DNA of 64,000 bases from Piezodorus guildinii. Lineage: Eukaryota; Arthropoda; Insecta; Hemiptera; Pentatomidae. Shown here piece after piece: positions 42,894 through 54,216 of this stretch. The stretch lies in contig CM041298.1 of assembly GCA_023052935.1 (NCBI GenBank), positions 57,530,217-57,594,216 on the forward strand, written 5' to 3'. The position numbers and the translations under genes are program-made. Below the pieces are notes generated by a model. It was not told where the DNA came from. It saw only the letters and a program-made list of their open reading frames with translations, and made no database searches. Numbering within the stretch: the first letter of the stretch is position 1; every line of letters starts with the position of its first letter.

Positions 42894-43137
42894 ATGGAGA
42901 ATCAAAAAAATCGTAAAATAGGATAAATATTTTTTAAGATTCAAACTCAGAATTGTAATAGAGATGAACAGTAAATATAGAAGTTTATAACTTTTAATTA
43001 CTTTCTTTGCACAAATCTGTTTTAAATAAACTTATATTTTAATAAAAACAATTATATAAGATTTAAATGTGAAAATCGATTTGTTTATTCATTTTACTTC
43101 ACTTCATGATAAACTACGAATATGTACAGACAAAAAA

Positions 43138-43310
43138 ATTCTGGTGCGCGCAAAACACAAGTTTCACATTTAATAAATTGTAAGTTTTATTGTCATGCAC
43201 TTGTAAAGGTTTTCGTAAAAATTGTGTTTAATTCCCATAAGAAACCAACAAATCATCTAAAAATAGGAAGTGCTAATCAAATCAGTTACTTAAGTTCATG
43301 CGTCGTTCGT
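43138..43310 (+). repeat. Family D 5'-end fragment, decayed
   Basis: ttctggtgcgcgcaaaacaca matches the 5' terminus; similarity fades within about 100 bases. Confidence 0.4.
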
Positions 43311-43316
43311 TCGTTT

Positions 43317-43495
43317 GTTTATTTTTTTAACGTCACTTTATGCTACAGTTGGAGTCCTAAATTCGGCCTATCCAGGTTTAATTAGGATAGCGATCTTTTG
43401 ACTCCCTTAAACACATTCTTTGACCATATGCCGAGTTTGAACTCGCAAATTTAGGCATAAAAGACTAGTAAGGGTAGTTACTAAATCACAGGTGA
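43317..43495 (-). mobile_element. SINE A, decayed copy
   Basis: tttaacgtcactttatgctac, gtcctaaattcggcctatcc and a mutated B-box region near 43436; a part of the body is deleted. Confidence 0.7.
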
Positions 43496-44334
43496 CCTTA
43501 TTCATATGTATAAGCTGAACATAATTTCAGCCTAAAGTAATTTAGGCACAGATAAGTTCGACATCTCCCATGCAACTTTATTCCAGTAATTCTATAAAAA
43601 ACATTATACACGTTTGCCACAGGGTTTCCTTTAAAACTAGCTCACGACTGGCTTAGGTGTGTACGCACCATCACATATTTATCTTACCTTTTCATAATCA
43701 CGCCAACAACGAATGTTCATCGTAACTGACACATGCAACGGGTAAGTAGGTCAGGCTCTCAGTAAATATTTTTTTCTTTTAATTGACTTTATCTTTCGAT
43801 TTAAGCCTTAAGTATCAACTATCTGTTCGATTAAAAAATAAAATAATGCCAGTTGATCTTGAAAATATATGTCTCTGGTGTTTTATAACCAGACATTTAG
43901 CAATAAATCAGGACAAAATATTTTTTAAAGTTGATTTTTTAGATAATATTTTATGAGAAAAAAACTACCTGCAAGATATATATCAAGAAACTCCTGCAAA
44001 ATTTCAAGGAAATATCAATTTAGTCGATACTAAGGCCTAATCGACTTAGTTTTACGTTTGAAAATTTATTTAGTTTCAAACTGTTTTCTTTACAGGGATT
44101 GCTTTTGTATTTTTTATGTTTAAAATCAAATCGTTTTCGTATTGTAATAAAAGAAATGAGAGTATAGACTGTTTTAGAAGGCTATTTACTGTTTACATAT
44201 GACACTAATTTTACATAATTATTTCCATATTTGTATCAAAATCAATAAATATATATTTAGATATTTGGCATTTTTAATAACATGAAAATCCTAGCCCTAC
44301 TAACTTCATTTAATCTGTCCTTTTTCCAACACTT
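43496..44334. other. No recognisable feature
   Basis: A+T-rich, unshared. Confidence 0.35.
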
Positions 44335-44339
44335 TCTTG

Positions 44340-45485
44340 CTTTATAACTCTTCAAGTGGAGAGAAAAGCCCAGTCTGGGGTTCCTTTAGCAGATTGTAAA
44401 TATTGTATATATGGTAATTATGATGGTGTGTGAGATGTTTATTTATTTGTCAACTTTATATTTATCTCAATCATAGGTTGTTGTTTTTTAAATGTTATAT
44501 ACATTATATATATATAATATATTGGGTTGTTTCACATGAAATGTCCGCTTTTATATTTTCAGAAATACATAAAGGATTTTGCTGGTCTCTGTTGTTTACT
44601 TCCGAATGTTTGCATATTTAAAGTAAACAGTTACTAATTCTCTACCTTTTTATTATAAACATTAGCTTCCCAATCAATTACCCACTTTTTAGTATACCTC
44701 CAAACATGAACATGGAAACACGCGATTATCGCGTAATATTTTTGTACGAGTTTAAACTCGGCCATTCAGTAGCGGAGCAAGGCGTTTGGGGAAGGGTGTG
44801 TTAATGAACGGACCATTGTCCTCAAACATACAGTTGAAGGAAACCCCTACCAAACAGTGAAAGGACTCTCAGCACAACTAATGCAAGTGCATCTACCGTT
44901 TCCAGACTTTTAAAGTGTATTGGGAAAGTAAAAAAGTTCGATACATGGGTACCTCATGATCTCACTGAGCGGCATGTTTCAGAACATACCGTGCAAAAAT
45001 TGAAAGATCTGGGCTAAGGAGTTCTTCCGCACCCGCCATATTCTCCCGACTTGTCTCCAACAGATTAAAACCTGTTAAGGAATTTAGACAACTTCGTCAA
45101 AGGAAAATGATGATCAAGTGAACAGTAAGTTTTCAGATTTTGTTTCACTTCAAAGCTCAGAGTTTTTCAGTTCTGTGATAAAAAAAGTTGGTGTCACGTT
45201 GGGAAAAATATGTAGAAAAAGAAGATAAATACTTCGAATAAAATTTTTTTGTTTTCATATCGTATTTTTAGTAAAAATCCTTTACCTTGAAAACGAACAT
45301 TTCATGTGACACAACCCAATATATATGAATTTATTTATTTTTTATTTTATTTATTCTATATTTTATTATTTTTTATCATTATTTTCTGTATACATTGCAT
45401 GAACGTGGTCTCATATCACTATTACTGTTGTTCATTTTGAAACAAATTGTAATATATCTCAATAAATACTTAAAAAAAAAAAAAT
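44340..45485 (+). mobile_element. Jockey-like subfamily 2 3' UTR, split by a mariner
   Basis: caagtggagagaaaagcccag near 44357 and further 3' UTR up to 44521, then after the mariner from 45320 on: tatatgaatttatttat, gtggtctcatatcacta, ctcaataaata and the A tail at about 45468-45480. The undisturbed copy at 62163-62400 shows these two halves joined. Confidence 0.8.
44522..45319 (+). mobile_element. Mariner A copy 2, internally deleted
   Basis: Both TIRs are recognisable and the TA duplication (44520-44521, 45320-45321) is exact. The transposase remnant shares with copy 1 the deletion that joins the linker WVPHDLTERHVS to the region before KELGYE. It also has an extra deletion in the N-terminal part and several frameshifts. 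Confidence 0.9.
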
Positions 45486-46039
45486 AATAAAATAAAAAGA
45501 TGTCTTATCCCTTCTAAACTAACACCACGCCACTTACTACCCCACTACATTTATCCTTAAGCCTACTAGCAGGAGCGGTTTATATTTAGCGAATGGTACC
45601 CTTCTATCTATAGCGTCTTCTAAATGTAAATCTCTGAACCATTGCTCCACTATGCGAATTATTCGGGGAGTCAGAATCCGAGCCAAATTCGATTCATAAT
45701 TAACAAAATTTAAAATTTTCTTGACAGAATTTTTTAAATAAATTTTCTTCCTTTATTATTAATGTTGAACAAATACGAATTTATTGCACGTTGGTTAACG
45801 ACCGCTGTAACGGAAAGCACTACTTCCTGAAATTATAATATTTGGCAGAAATTCAACTATTTTACGTTGTAACGTAAATTTGGGCGATCTCTAAATAAAC
45901 AAATCGCTTTGATTCATCGCTGTTGTGGACATGTTTATTTATAAATATCTGTTTTAATATGAAAACATAGTTATTATTTATTATTACAATCCTTATAAAT
46001 AAATTCTTATATAAAATAATGTCTCTTCTTGGATATTTG
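45486..46039. other. No recognisable feature
   Basis: Unshared A+T-rich sequence. Confidence 0.35.
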
Positions 46040-46331
46040 GATTAATATTGTGTTCCAGTGGCGCGACAGGTCGTGTAGGCCCTGGGCCTCGCGGTGTAAA
46101 ATCCTGCGAGTTTACACTCACGTTTCACGATGCAATTTTTTTAGTGTAGGGTCATCACTCCCTACGACTAATTTTATGAGTGGCCACCCTTTGGCTGACG
46201 GGTCTCACATACCCGAGGGAGAGGTTGTGAGTGAATCCACATTTTCTACATCCTTATAAAAGCCCCGCCGGGACTGGGATTCGAACTCGCGCTAGCCACT
46301 CAGCCACGGTCTCCCCCCTAGATTAATATTG
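46040..46331 (-). mobile_element. SINE B copy 2, with 11-bp TSD
   Basis: gattaatattg at 46040-46050 and 46321-46331 flanks the body. On the minus strand, the tRNA-like head (gagttcgaatccc..) is at the right and the gcgccactgg end at the left. It defines the true SINE B boundaries, including an end without a long A tail. Confidence 0.87.
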
Positions 46332-46484
46332 AGGAAATAATAATTTGATTTTAGTGTCTTAGAGTTAGGGAAAAAAACAAAAAAAAACTACAAGCAATAT
46401 AATTGAACAATCGATAAGAATAAATAAAAGAGTATTTTAATTGATTATCAAATCCTTTCATATTTTAGGTTCACAAATTTTTAC

Positions 46485-47612
46485 ATTCACTTACCTATTT
46501 CTGGAATATCAAGTAAGAGGAAGTTATGCAATCCTGAAAAATATTTAATTCGATTTTTCACCGAAAAAAAAAGCCTTTTAGAGCCCAAGTCAAGGAAAAA
46601 GATCTCTATACGTGGTAAGTCTATAGTATATCTAGCACGAAAACTGAAAATAAAATTTCATATTTTAGACAACTATACGCCCGAGATGTTACAAGAACAT
46701 TTTCACTGAATTCAGCTTACCAGAATAGCCACTTTATACCATTTTGCACCTTTTTACGATTTTCTCAAAAACGGATCAGACGATTATGATTAAACTTGCT
46801 TTATCGATTTAAAATTTAATAGGCTTTAATATGGTGTAGGTTTCATTCTGATTGAAAAATGCTGCCTTGCCTTAAATACTAATATTTTAAATTTTCTTCC
46901 TCTAATCTACCGTTAATTTTGTAGGTTTGATATATTTTTTTAAGGTAACTTTGAAAAAAAAAATTAATAAAGAGCTATGAAAACCCGGTAAAACCGTTTG
47001 ATTGTTGTAAATCGATGTAATTATTTAACCTTTTTTCAGCTGTTCTTTATTTAAAAATTAAATTATTTTTTTTGTTCTTACCACATTTATTGTTTTTGTG
47101 CGCGATAGACATATTTTATTTAATATTTGTGGTTCCAGTGAAGATAGAAAAACATCCTTGGTGTCAAAAATACCCTATTTTAAAGTAGAATAATTAAAAA
47201 AAAAAGTCATTAAATTATTGAATTTTCACGCTTGGTAATAACCTCATAACATTGATACACTTTATTGGCATTGACGAAAAATGGTTAAATGTGCAAGTTG
47301 AATGAATTTGATAATCAACTGAAGGAAAAAAGAACAAAAATATTTTTTTTAAGGTAACTTTTTTTCCCGAACACAAGAAAGGTTATATAAATGTATAATA
47401 TACCATTGGAAAACTAACGTTTATGGAAAAAATATTATTTTACAAAAAAAAAAAAAAAAAAAAATTAATAAAGAGCTGTGAAAAACCTATAAAACTGTTT
47501 GATTGTTGTAACTCGATGTAATTCTTTAACTTTTTTTTCAACTCTTTATTTAAAAGTTAATTTTTTTTTTTTTTTTTTTGCACTTCTTGTGTTGCGCACT
47601 CCATATTTTTTT
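46485..47612 (-). repeat. Family D copy with internal extra sequence
   Basis: tcacttacctatttc.. at 46490 through the central landmarks to 46985, then about 280 bases of partly duplicated D sequence (ggttt..gattgttgta occurs at 46990 and 47490), then tgcaagttgaatgaatttg and the terminus at about 47590-47612. Confidence 0.6.
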
Positions 47613-47639
47613 TAAAAACACATCCAAGTCCCTAAATTT

Positions 47640-47945
47640 TTTATAAAGCAAATATTGTAAGGGTAGCTGGTCGTTTCGTCAGCCCGCGAACCCGATCAGG
47701 ATGCGACTTCTGATGCCGTATTTAGCTTGTGGCAGTACGGTCCTTCAGTTCATTGTCATTGGGCCAAGCACGCCTGTTTACCGTGTCCCAGTCATCAAAT
47801 TTGTCCCTCCTCCATTCTCCTTATTAATTTATATAAATAATTATACCCATCTCTCCACAAACAAAACACTTCTCTGTGCAGACAGATCAATATCTATTTC
47901 AATACCACAACATCAGGTAAACATCTTCTGTTTCGATTAAACATT
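47640..47945 (+). pseudogene. Possible decayed LINE reverse transcriptase fragment
   Basis: A 79-codon frame (47701-47940) has FSLLIYINNYTHL followed by TLLCADRSISISI, which resembles the LFLIYINDL..LLFADDTS region of LINE RTs with both catalytic-box residues altered. Upstream the frame does not look like RT. Alternative: chance. Confidence 0.35.
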
Positions 47946-48052
47946 AATTATGTATTATGTCATCCAAGGTTGTACTGAGTTGTCAAACAGTAGATATAAT
48001 AATCATCAAAACATCTTAAGGATTTAAAAAAAAATATATTTATATATACATA

Positions 48053-48064
48053 CATACATATATG

Positions 48065-48131
<67 letters not shown>
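48053..48131 (+). repeat. TA dinucleotide microsatellite
   Basis: About 75 bases of TA preceded by tacatacatatatgtatgta. Confidence 0.95.
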
Positions 48132-48141
<10 letters not shown>

Positions 48142-48149
48142 CCTAAAAG

Positions 48150-49010
48150 AAATTGCTGAAAGAATCGGTTTGCAGAATCTTTCGAAAAGACAGAGTTGAT
48201 GACTACTGATAGAAAATTTTGAGAAAAAACATTTAAAACAAAGTATGGAGAAATCAGGGTTACCAATAGCTTCAGATATCTGGGGGAAATTTTTTGTAGT
48301 AATGGGTCCGAGAGAAAGAGTATAGAAGAGAGGCTGGTCAAGATGGAAAGACTCAGCTTTGCCACCAGTGGCCTATACTGTAAAAAGGCTCTTTCAATAA
48401 GAGCGAAAATAAGGCACTATAACACCGTTGTCAAACCGGTTATTATGTATGGAATGGAGACCGCTTCTCTTCCCAGCTTAAGAAAACTTTTGGGAATTCA
48501 GAGGAAGATCTTGAAGAAGATTTATGGGCCAGTAAAGTTACCAGAATGATGTAGGCTGAGGCCTACCAGAGATCTGTACAAAGAAATGGATGACCTGGAA
48601 ACGGACATTAGGTTAAGGAGGCTGCGTTTCTACGGACATATGGTAAGGATGGGCCCGAGTAGAATAAATAAGGAGATCTGTTAAAAAATGTGGGGATATA
48701 AGGGGGCCGGAGTTTACATTCAGAGATAAGGAAAAACACAGTTGAGATTGGAAATCTCGAAACAGGATTGTGCCAATAGAGATGAGTATAGGGAGAAATC
48801 AGGGAAGATAAAGGTCCGTGTGGGTGCCAAAGAGGTGAGAAAGGGGAGAGTATGGAGTGAGGAACAGAGGAGAGTCCAGTCTGAAAGAATGAAGAAGAGA
48901 TGGGAAGAGAGAAAAAGAGTGGAATGTGTGGGCAAAGTTGGGAGAAATGATATTTGCTTGGTATTTAAGGCCGTCCGCGTAAAAAAAAAAAAAAAAAATA
49001 GAATAAATAA
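48150..49010 (+). pseudogene. RTE-like LINE 3' portion
   Basis: Thumb and C-terminal phrases in order: VTNSFRYLGEIFCSNG (about 48257-48303), VVKPVIMYGMETASL (48430-48475), LLGIQRKILKKIYGPV, then in other frames RLRRLRFYGHMVRMGPSR (48615-48660). The end has a basic, charged frame (48742-49032) with WSEEQRRVQSERMKKRWEERKR, like the C-terminal tails of some LINE proteins. A poly-A run (48981-48998) ends it directly before a Helitron. Several stops show it is dead. Confidence 0.72.
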
Positions 49011-49017
49011 AAATATA

Positions 49018-50305
49018 TCTATATATATATAAAAATCTCGTGTCACAATGTTTGTTCGCGATAAACTGTGAAATTACTGAACCGACTTTGATCAAACTTT
49101 GTAAGTATATGTTATTTGGTCCAACTTAAATGATAGGATAGTTTTTATTACTATTCTAAATGGTTAAAAAATATATTTTTCTAAAACGTGAAACAAAATT
49201 TGTTTAACTGTGGCAACACTGGTTACCTTCACATATGTGATTATTAATTCAAATATAAGTGTGTATTGACTGTATCTCTGCGTTCTTATATATAAAATAT
49301 ACAATCACATTATAGTTTCCAGTTATAATAAAATACATATTACTATACGTTTCTAGAAAAATTATTAGTACTCATTTGAATGAGTTTGCAAAGGAGTTAT
49401 GGTGATATATAATGGTTGTGTTTAAAAGATAAAACGATGTTATTAAATAATTTGGATGTCGCTACTTGGTACTGGTATGTAATTGTAACATTGTGTAAAT
49501 AAAATTGATCTCTGACATAAAATAATAATAGTTTATTTATCATAAACAGAGTAGCTCGTTGCTATTCACCTGTATTTATTTTATATAACCTCATTCAACA
49601 TACTCACTATCAACATTTTTCGTAATTTGTAACAAATTTAATTTAGATTATTTTATTTATCAAATTGAATTCATCAAACCGCAAACAAAGATAAAGAAGT
49701 GTAGTTTTTGTTATTTTTTTTCAATGTGTCTCGATATTAGAAACAAGATATTTATAGTTGTATTAGATTAATTATAGTAATAGGTTAGGTTATTTTTAAA
49801 TCACTTTCCTCATCAACCATAATTCTAACTTTAGTCTAACAAGTTGCCATTTAATTCTTTTAAATATACCATAGCAATCCAGTTAAAGTAAACATACCCA
49901 AAATCACTCAATATACTTTAGCTGTAACGTAATCGTAGTATATAGTCACGTTTGTAACATAAACGAGTGGGAATATTTTAACTTGAAAACAACTCTGATA
50001 AATGTAATTGTTAAAAATATATAATATTTATATTTCTTGAAAATGTATACGTCTTATAATAATAGAGTGGTTGTTGACCGTTTTGACTACATGGTGGAGA
50101 AGTTGGTTGAGGGTGCAGCCACCAAGAAAACACACTAATAAGAAAAAAATAAAGGAAGTGTTTATTGGTAGTTTCTTTGTTTCCACATCCCCAAACAACT
50201 GCTTCATCATATTCGTTTCATAGTCACTACCCATAATCGCATTTATGCAAATTTAAATAAAGACAAAATAATATATTCGCGAGCAAACCCGCGGGTTACA
50301 GCTAG
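49018..50305 (+). mobile_element. Non-autonomous Helitron, 1.29 kb
   Basis: Begins TCTATATATATATAAAAATC with the following gtcacaatgtttgttcgcga and actgaaccgactttgatc, phrases common at Helitron left ends in arthropods. Ends with acccgcgggtt, a small hairpin, then acagCTAG at 50302-50305. The flanks are A and T, with no TSD. No Rep/helicase frame. Confidence 0.8.
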
Positions 50306-51332
50306 TATATATATTATATATATATATATATATTCCCTGTGGTATAGCAATATCAAGTATGTATGAGTAGACAATGGAGTATAGAAGGTAAAGACATCCC
50401 AGACTAACAAAATTTATTTTTAATCATCTATTTTATGTACATTTATACATTGGTACACTTATAACTTTTTTCATTAAACTAATACAACTCCTAAACGGCA
50501 GGTCATGGCAATAAATGATATATTACAAAACATATTTTTGATTAAATTTCTAATGAGAATATTCTCAGCAAATTTTGTATTCGAGCTACACCTCAGATAG
50601 GTAGACATTGAGCGTGTGAAAAAGGTCCGAACACTTAAAAAATGTAACTAAAAGTGACTTTTTTAATTGAAACCAATATAACTTCTAAGCCGCAATTGTT
50701 AGCGACAAATATTATATATGGAAATAACTTCAATTGTTCAATGCGAGCAAAGCGAACACATTTTTTTTTTTTGACACAGAGCGTTTTAATAAAGGTCCAA
50801 ACATTTGATCAAGTCAGCCAAAACGTGACTTTTTTCATTCGAACCCATTTAACGCCTAAATAATATTTTTCATTAAGTTTTCTTACAAAAAAACTGTCAT
50901 CAAATTTTAGATCTGAGTAACGTTAATAGATTTTGACGTGTTACAATTTAAAAAAAAAAAAAAAAAAAAAAAGACCTGAATTTGTTTCATTGAAACGGAT
51001 ATAGCTCCAAAACGGTAAGCCCTATTGAAAAATATTATATACCAAAAACTTTTCTCCACTAAATTTATGACACAAGAACTCAAGTCAAAATTCTGATATG
51101 AGCAACACCAATATAGATGTCTAGTGTCAAGGAAGCTCCAACCTTAGAGAAATGCAGAAAAAACACGTTTTTATTCATCGAAATCAATATAGCTCCATAA
51201 CGCTAGGCCCCAGCGAAAAATTGTATATAACAAAAAATTTTCTCTAATAAATTGATAAAATAAACACTGTCGATCCGAGTAACACGAACAGAGCTTTTTT
51301 GACATGTCAAATTTGATGTGTCAACAAAGCTC

Positions 51333-52049
51333 CAACACTTAATTTTTTTTTTTTTTTTTTATAACATCATTTATTGAAATTTACAACTGTACTTCAAAAT
51401 ACAAGTAAATTTGTAGATGACAAAAGATAAATAGCGTGATACAGACTTGAAGAAGAACTACCCAATGGCAGCACTCCTGTAACTTTTCTAAACTAGAAGG
51501 TCTCGGGGCCATCTTCTTTTCAGACGCCTCGGAGGATTGTCAGGAATGGAAGAGGAAGCAAGGATTGAAACTAGGGGGTTAGAGTGGGAGAAGAGTTTGT
51601 TATGGAAGGAGTGATATCTGGTTCGGGCTAGATCAGCAACAAATGGAATATTTAGGTCTTTATGGATGAGCTTATTTGTGACAAAGTAAGGAGCATTGAG
51701 GATTTTACGAAGGATTTTGGATTGTAAGGATTGGATCCGGAAAGAATTTGAAGGTTTAGTAGAGCCCCAAAGCTCAACTCCGTAAGTCCATATAGGCCTA
51801 ATGATAGTCATGTAGAGGAGTCTTTCGTAGTTAAGTGGAAGTTTTGAGCGTTTGTCAAGTAAGTGTTGAAGTAATCGAAAGCGACGAGCAGTTTCTTGTC
51901 GTTTCAGTCTAGTGTGCGGATTCCATGTTAAACGTTTGTCAAGTAGAAGCCCTAGGTAGCGGATCTGTTCAACTGGAACGAGCGGAATGTTATTAAAGGA
52001 TACTGTAGGACAGGATGTCATAGGTTTACGACGGAGGTCAACACTTAAT
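51333..52049 (-). mobile_element. Jockey element (subfamily 1), 5'-truncated, with TSD
   Basis: caacacttaat at 51333-51343 and 52039-52049 flanks the copy. The 3' tail (poly-T at 51344) is at the left. It interrupts the tandem array of ~170-bp units, dating it later than that array. It carries one continuous coding frame and a short 3' UTR. Confidence 0.92.
51488..52021 (-). CDS. Jockey ORF2, C-terminal part, intact frame
   Basis: The 177-codon frame gives the best-preserved version of this family's C-terminus: EQIRYLGLLLDKRLTWNPH, LLQHLLDKRSKLPLNY, RPIWTYGVELWGSTKPS, ILRKILNAPYFVTNKLIH, DLARTRYHSFHNKL and the end NPPRRLKRRWPRDLLV. It lacks endonuclease and RT catalytic core because of 5' truncation, so it is not functional alone, but it has no frameshift and is probably the youngest jockey copy here. 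Confidence 0.88.
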   Translation of the reverse strand: MTSCPTVSFNNIPLVPVEQIRYLGLLLDKRLTWNPHTRLKRQETARRFRLLQHLLDKRSKLPLNYERLLYMTIIRPIWTYGVELWGSTKPSNSFRIQSLQSKILRKILNAPYFVTNKLIHKDLNIPFVADLARTRYHSFHNKLFSHSNPLVSILASSSIPDNPPRRLKRRWPRDLLV

Positions 52050-52092
52050 AAAATTGACTTTTTTCATTGGAATCAATATAAATGTTTTATAT

Positions 52093-52599
52093 CAATTATT
52101 ATTATAGAAGAGTAATTTTAATTATGAATGTATTATTCGGAACAATCTCTTCTTTTTATTTATATATATGTTTTTTACCATAACATATATAAACTATAAT
52201 TATAACACTGTAATGTTTCAAAATGTTAATAGAATTATTATGTGATGGTGAAGTAATATATTAGTTTAACATATTGACAGGATAATTCGTATATAGGGAC
52301 TATATATGAATAATATTACATTATTAAATGACCTATAATATAATATGGAAATATATTAATTGGATTGTAAATATTTTAAGTGATAAATGAATTCTAAATT
52401 ATTGATAATCTTTGTTATTGTTTGTATGGTTGCTTATAATATTTATTGAATTGTATTTTAGATGATTTTTAAAGATCAGAAGATGAGGCATAAGAAGTAC
52501 CTCGAAACGTTACAGTGTTATAATCATAGTTTATATATGTTATGGAAAAATAATATATAAATAAAAAGAAGAGATTGTTCCGAATAATACATTCATAAT
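52093..52599 (+). mobile_element. Penelope-like remnant with inverted arms
   Basis: Arms at 52121-52219 and 52504-52599 are inverted copies with few differences. The right arm begins at GAAAC of a hammerhead-like core (52482-52508). Flanking (t)ataaatgtt(t)tatat words near 52077-52091 and 52598-52613 may be a TSD within the tandem array. Penelope-like elements are known for hammerhead-bearing terminal repeats in inverted arrangement; there is no RT coding here. Confidence 0.45.
52482..52508 (+). ncRNA. Hammerhead-like core
   Basis: GATGAGG (52482-52488), loop, CCTC (52500-52503), GAAAC (52504-52508). This matches GAUGA, helix II, GAAAC; the two bases before GATGA are AA instead of CU. A cleavage-site triplet was not placed with confidence. 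Confidence 0.4.
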
Positions 52600-52689
52600 A
52601 TAAATGTTATATGACAAATAATATTTTTCATTAAATTTCTGACGAAAAATAAATTTTTAAAAAGTAAAAAAATCCTCTAAGACGACATT

Positions 52690-52691
52690 AC

Positions 52692-52755
<64 letters not shown>
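52690..52755 (+). repeat. TA dinucleotide microsatellite
   Basis: About 65 bases of TA immediately before a family D copy, preceded by ttaca, so it may be an expanded hairpin loop of that copy. Confidence 0.93.
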
Positions 52756-52758
<3 letters not shown>

Positions 52759-53165
52759 AAAATATTGCGATCGTGAAAATATGAATTCCAGTTTTCACCG
52801 GAAATACACGTTTTAGGGTCCCCTGAGTCCAAATGACCAAGTCCCGCAAAAAGGTATGTGTGTGTGATAACTACTCCCAGGCGGAAACGAAAAGTCCTAT
52901 GAAACTGAAATTTCATATTAAAGAGAACTATACTCCTGTATAGTTAATATATAGGCTATATACGTAAAAGTTAATAAAGAGTGATGAAAAGCCGAAAAAA
53001 CTAACTGATCATTTTATATGGTAATATAATATAATTTTTATTAAAACACATGTTTTTATAGGAATGCAATTTAATTAATTCTTTATTAGTTTCACTCATT
53101 TTTATCTCTAACTGTATTTGAAAATCCTTTAATATATATGTTGCCCGCACCAGATTTTATATAAT
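52756..53165 (-). repeat. Family D, internally deleted
   Basis: ttccagttttcaccgg and ggggaccct-complement landmarks at the left; the middle is missing at about 52935; the right half runs to gttgcccgcaccaga at 53148-53162. Confidence 0.7.
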
Positions 53166-54174
53166 ACAAACTATCATTCGCAATAATCAGTTACTGTTTA
53201 GGTAATATTCATTTCCAAGCTTTCAAGCGGTACATTATACACCTATTTTATTAACCAGTTTTATTTCTAAAAATAAATAATACTTTACCAAATATTTCTT
53301 TAAATTTATAGACAGATTATAGATACTTTCGTAAAATTTTTGATCCTGAGGAGGGAAAAAGATATACAATTTAAGTAACAGAAACCCAGCTAAAAGACAT
53401 ATCTATGTCAAAATGTGTATTGCTATCATCCTCCTCACGCTGTCATCCTAGAATTACTAGTTTTCGCGATTGGGCACTTTCACATTTGTTTTATCTATAA
53501 TATCGAACCTATCCTGGTTGTTGATCGCCTACAATAGCTAATAACAATAATAGCTCTTGGCTAGATAATAAACAACACATTATATTTATATAGGAGGGAT
53601 GTTATGAAACCTTGGGGTCTATTCTAGTACGCCAGTCGCCCGCGGGTCTGCGCTAACTCACTGGCCACCCTCAAACGTCTTAAAATATCCATCTCTAGTT
53701 GTTTTTCCTCTAAGTTGGCAAGCCTACTCTCTGAGTTTTTTCGAAAAAAAAACATCCTTAAATTTGTTGTCAAGTTGGAGCGATCAAACTATGAAGGAGG
53801 TAGTGGAGGGGTTTAAGGCCGTTAAATGACATAATTATTTCGACCGTTCGACTATGAAATTCTTAATAGTATCATCCAAAGTATTGGGTTGAAAAATAAG
53901 TTCATCGGATGACATGGTCACTACACTTACTTCTAAAGCCCTAAATGCTTCCAAAATACTAGAAAATAAATTAAATTGAGAGAAAATAGTGGTTTCGATC
54001 GTGATCAAACCATTACAGCTCCTATAAGTAAGGTTCTTGCTACAAATGTTAGGTATTAAAGAATATTCTCCAGCTAAACTTTGATCAGGAAACTGCCTTT
54101 AATTTTTCTTCCCGTTAACACCGATAATCTGTAGATCGCCAACTAAAAGATACAACATACTAGCTAATTTCACT
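53166..54174. other. No recognisable feature
   Basis: About 1 kb without a clear repeat match or coding frame; cgcccgcgggtc near 53648 is an isolated G+C-rich spot. Confidence 0.35.
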
Positions 54175-54216
54175 TGCTATTCTATATATTTAATATATAG
54201 GTAAGTGAAAGTATTG
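54175..54216 (+). repeat. Family D terminal hairpin scrap
   Basis: ttgctattctatatattt / atatataggtaagtgaaag. Confidence 0.5.

Larger units (their letters stand above)
50460..52085 (+). repeat. Degenerate tandem array, unit about 155-190 bp
   Basis: The word gacttttttcattgaaa(c/t)c or a variant recurs at about 50464, 50656, 50827, 50983, 51165 and 52054 (the last after subtracting an inserted jockey copy). Units share aaggtccaaacact, atatagctccaaaacg and aaatattatata. Strongly diverged, so old. Confidence 0.7.

Noticed and set aside
48742..49032. Independent gene encoding a charged coiled-coil protein
   Set aside because: It directly follows LINE RT codons and precedes the LINE poly-A tail, so it is better read as that element's C-terminal region.
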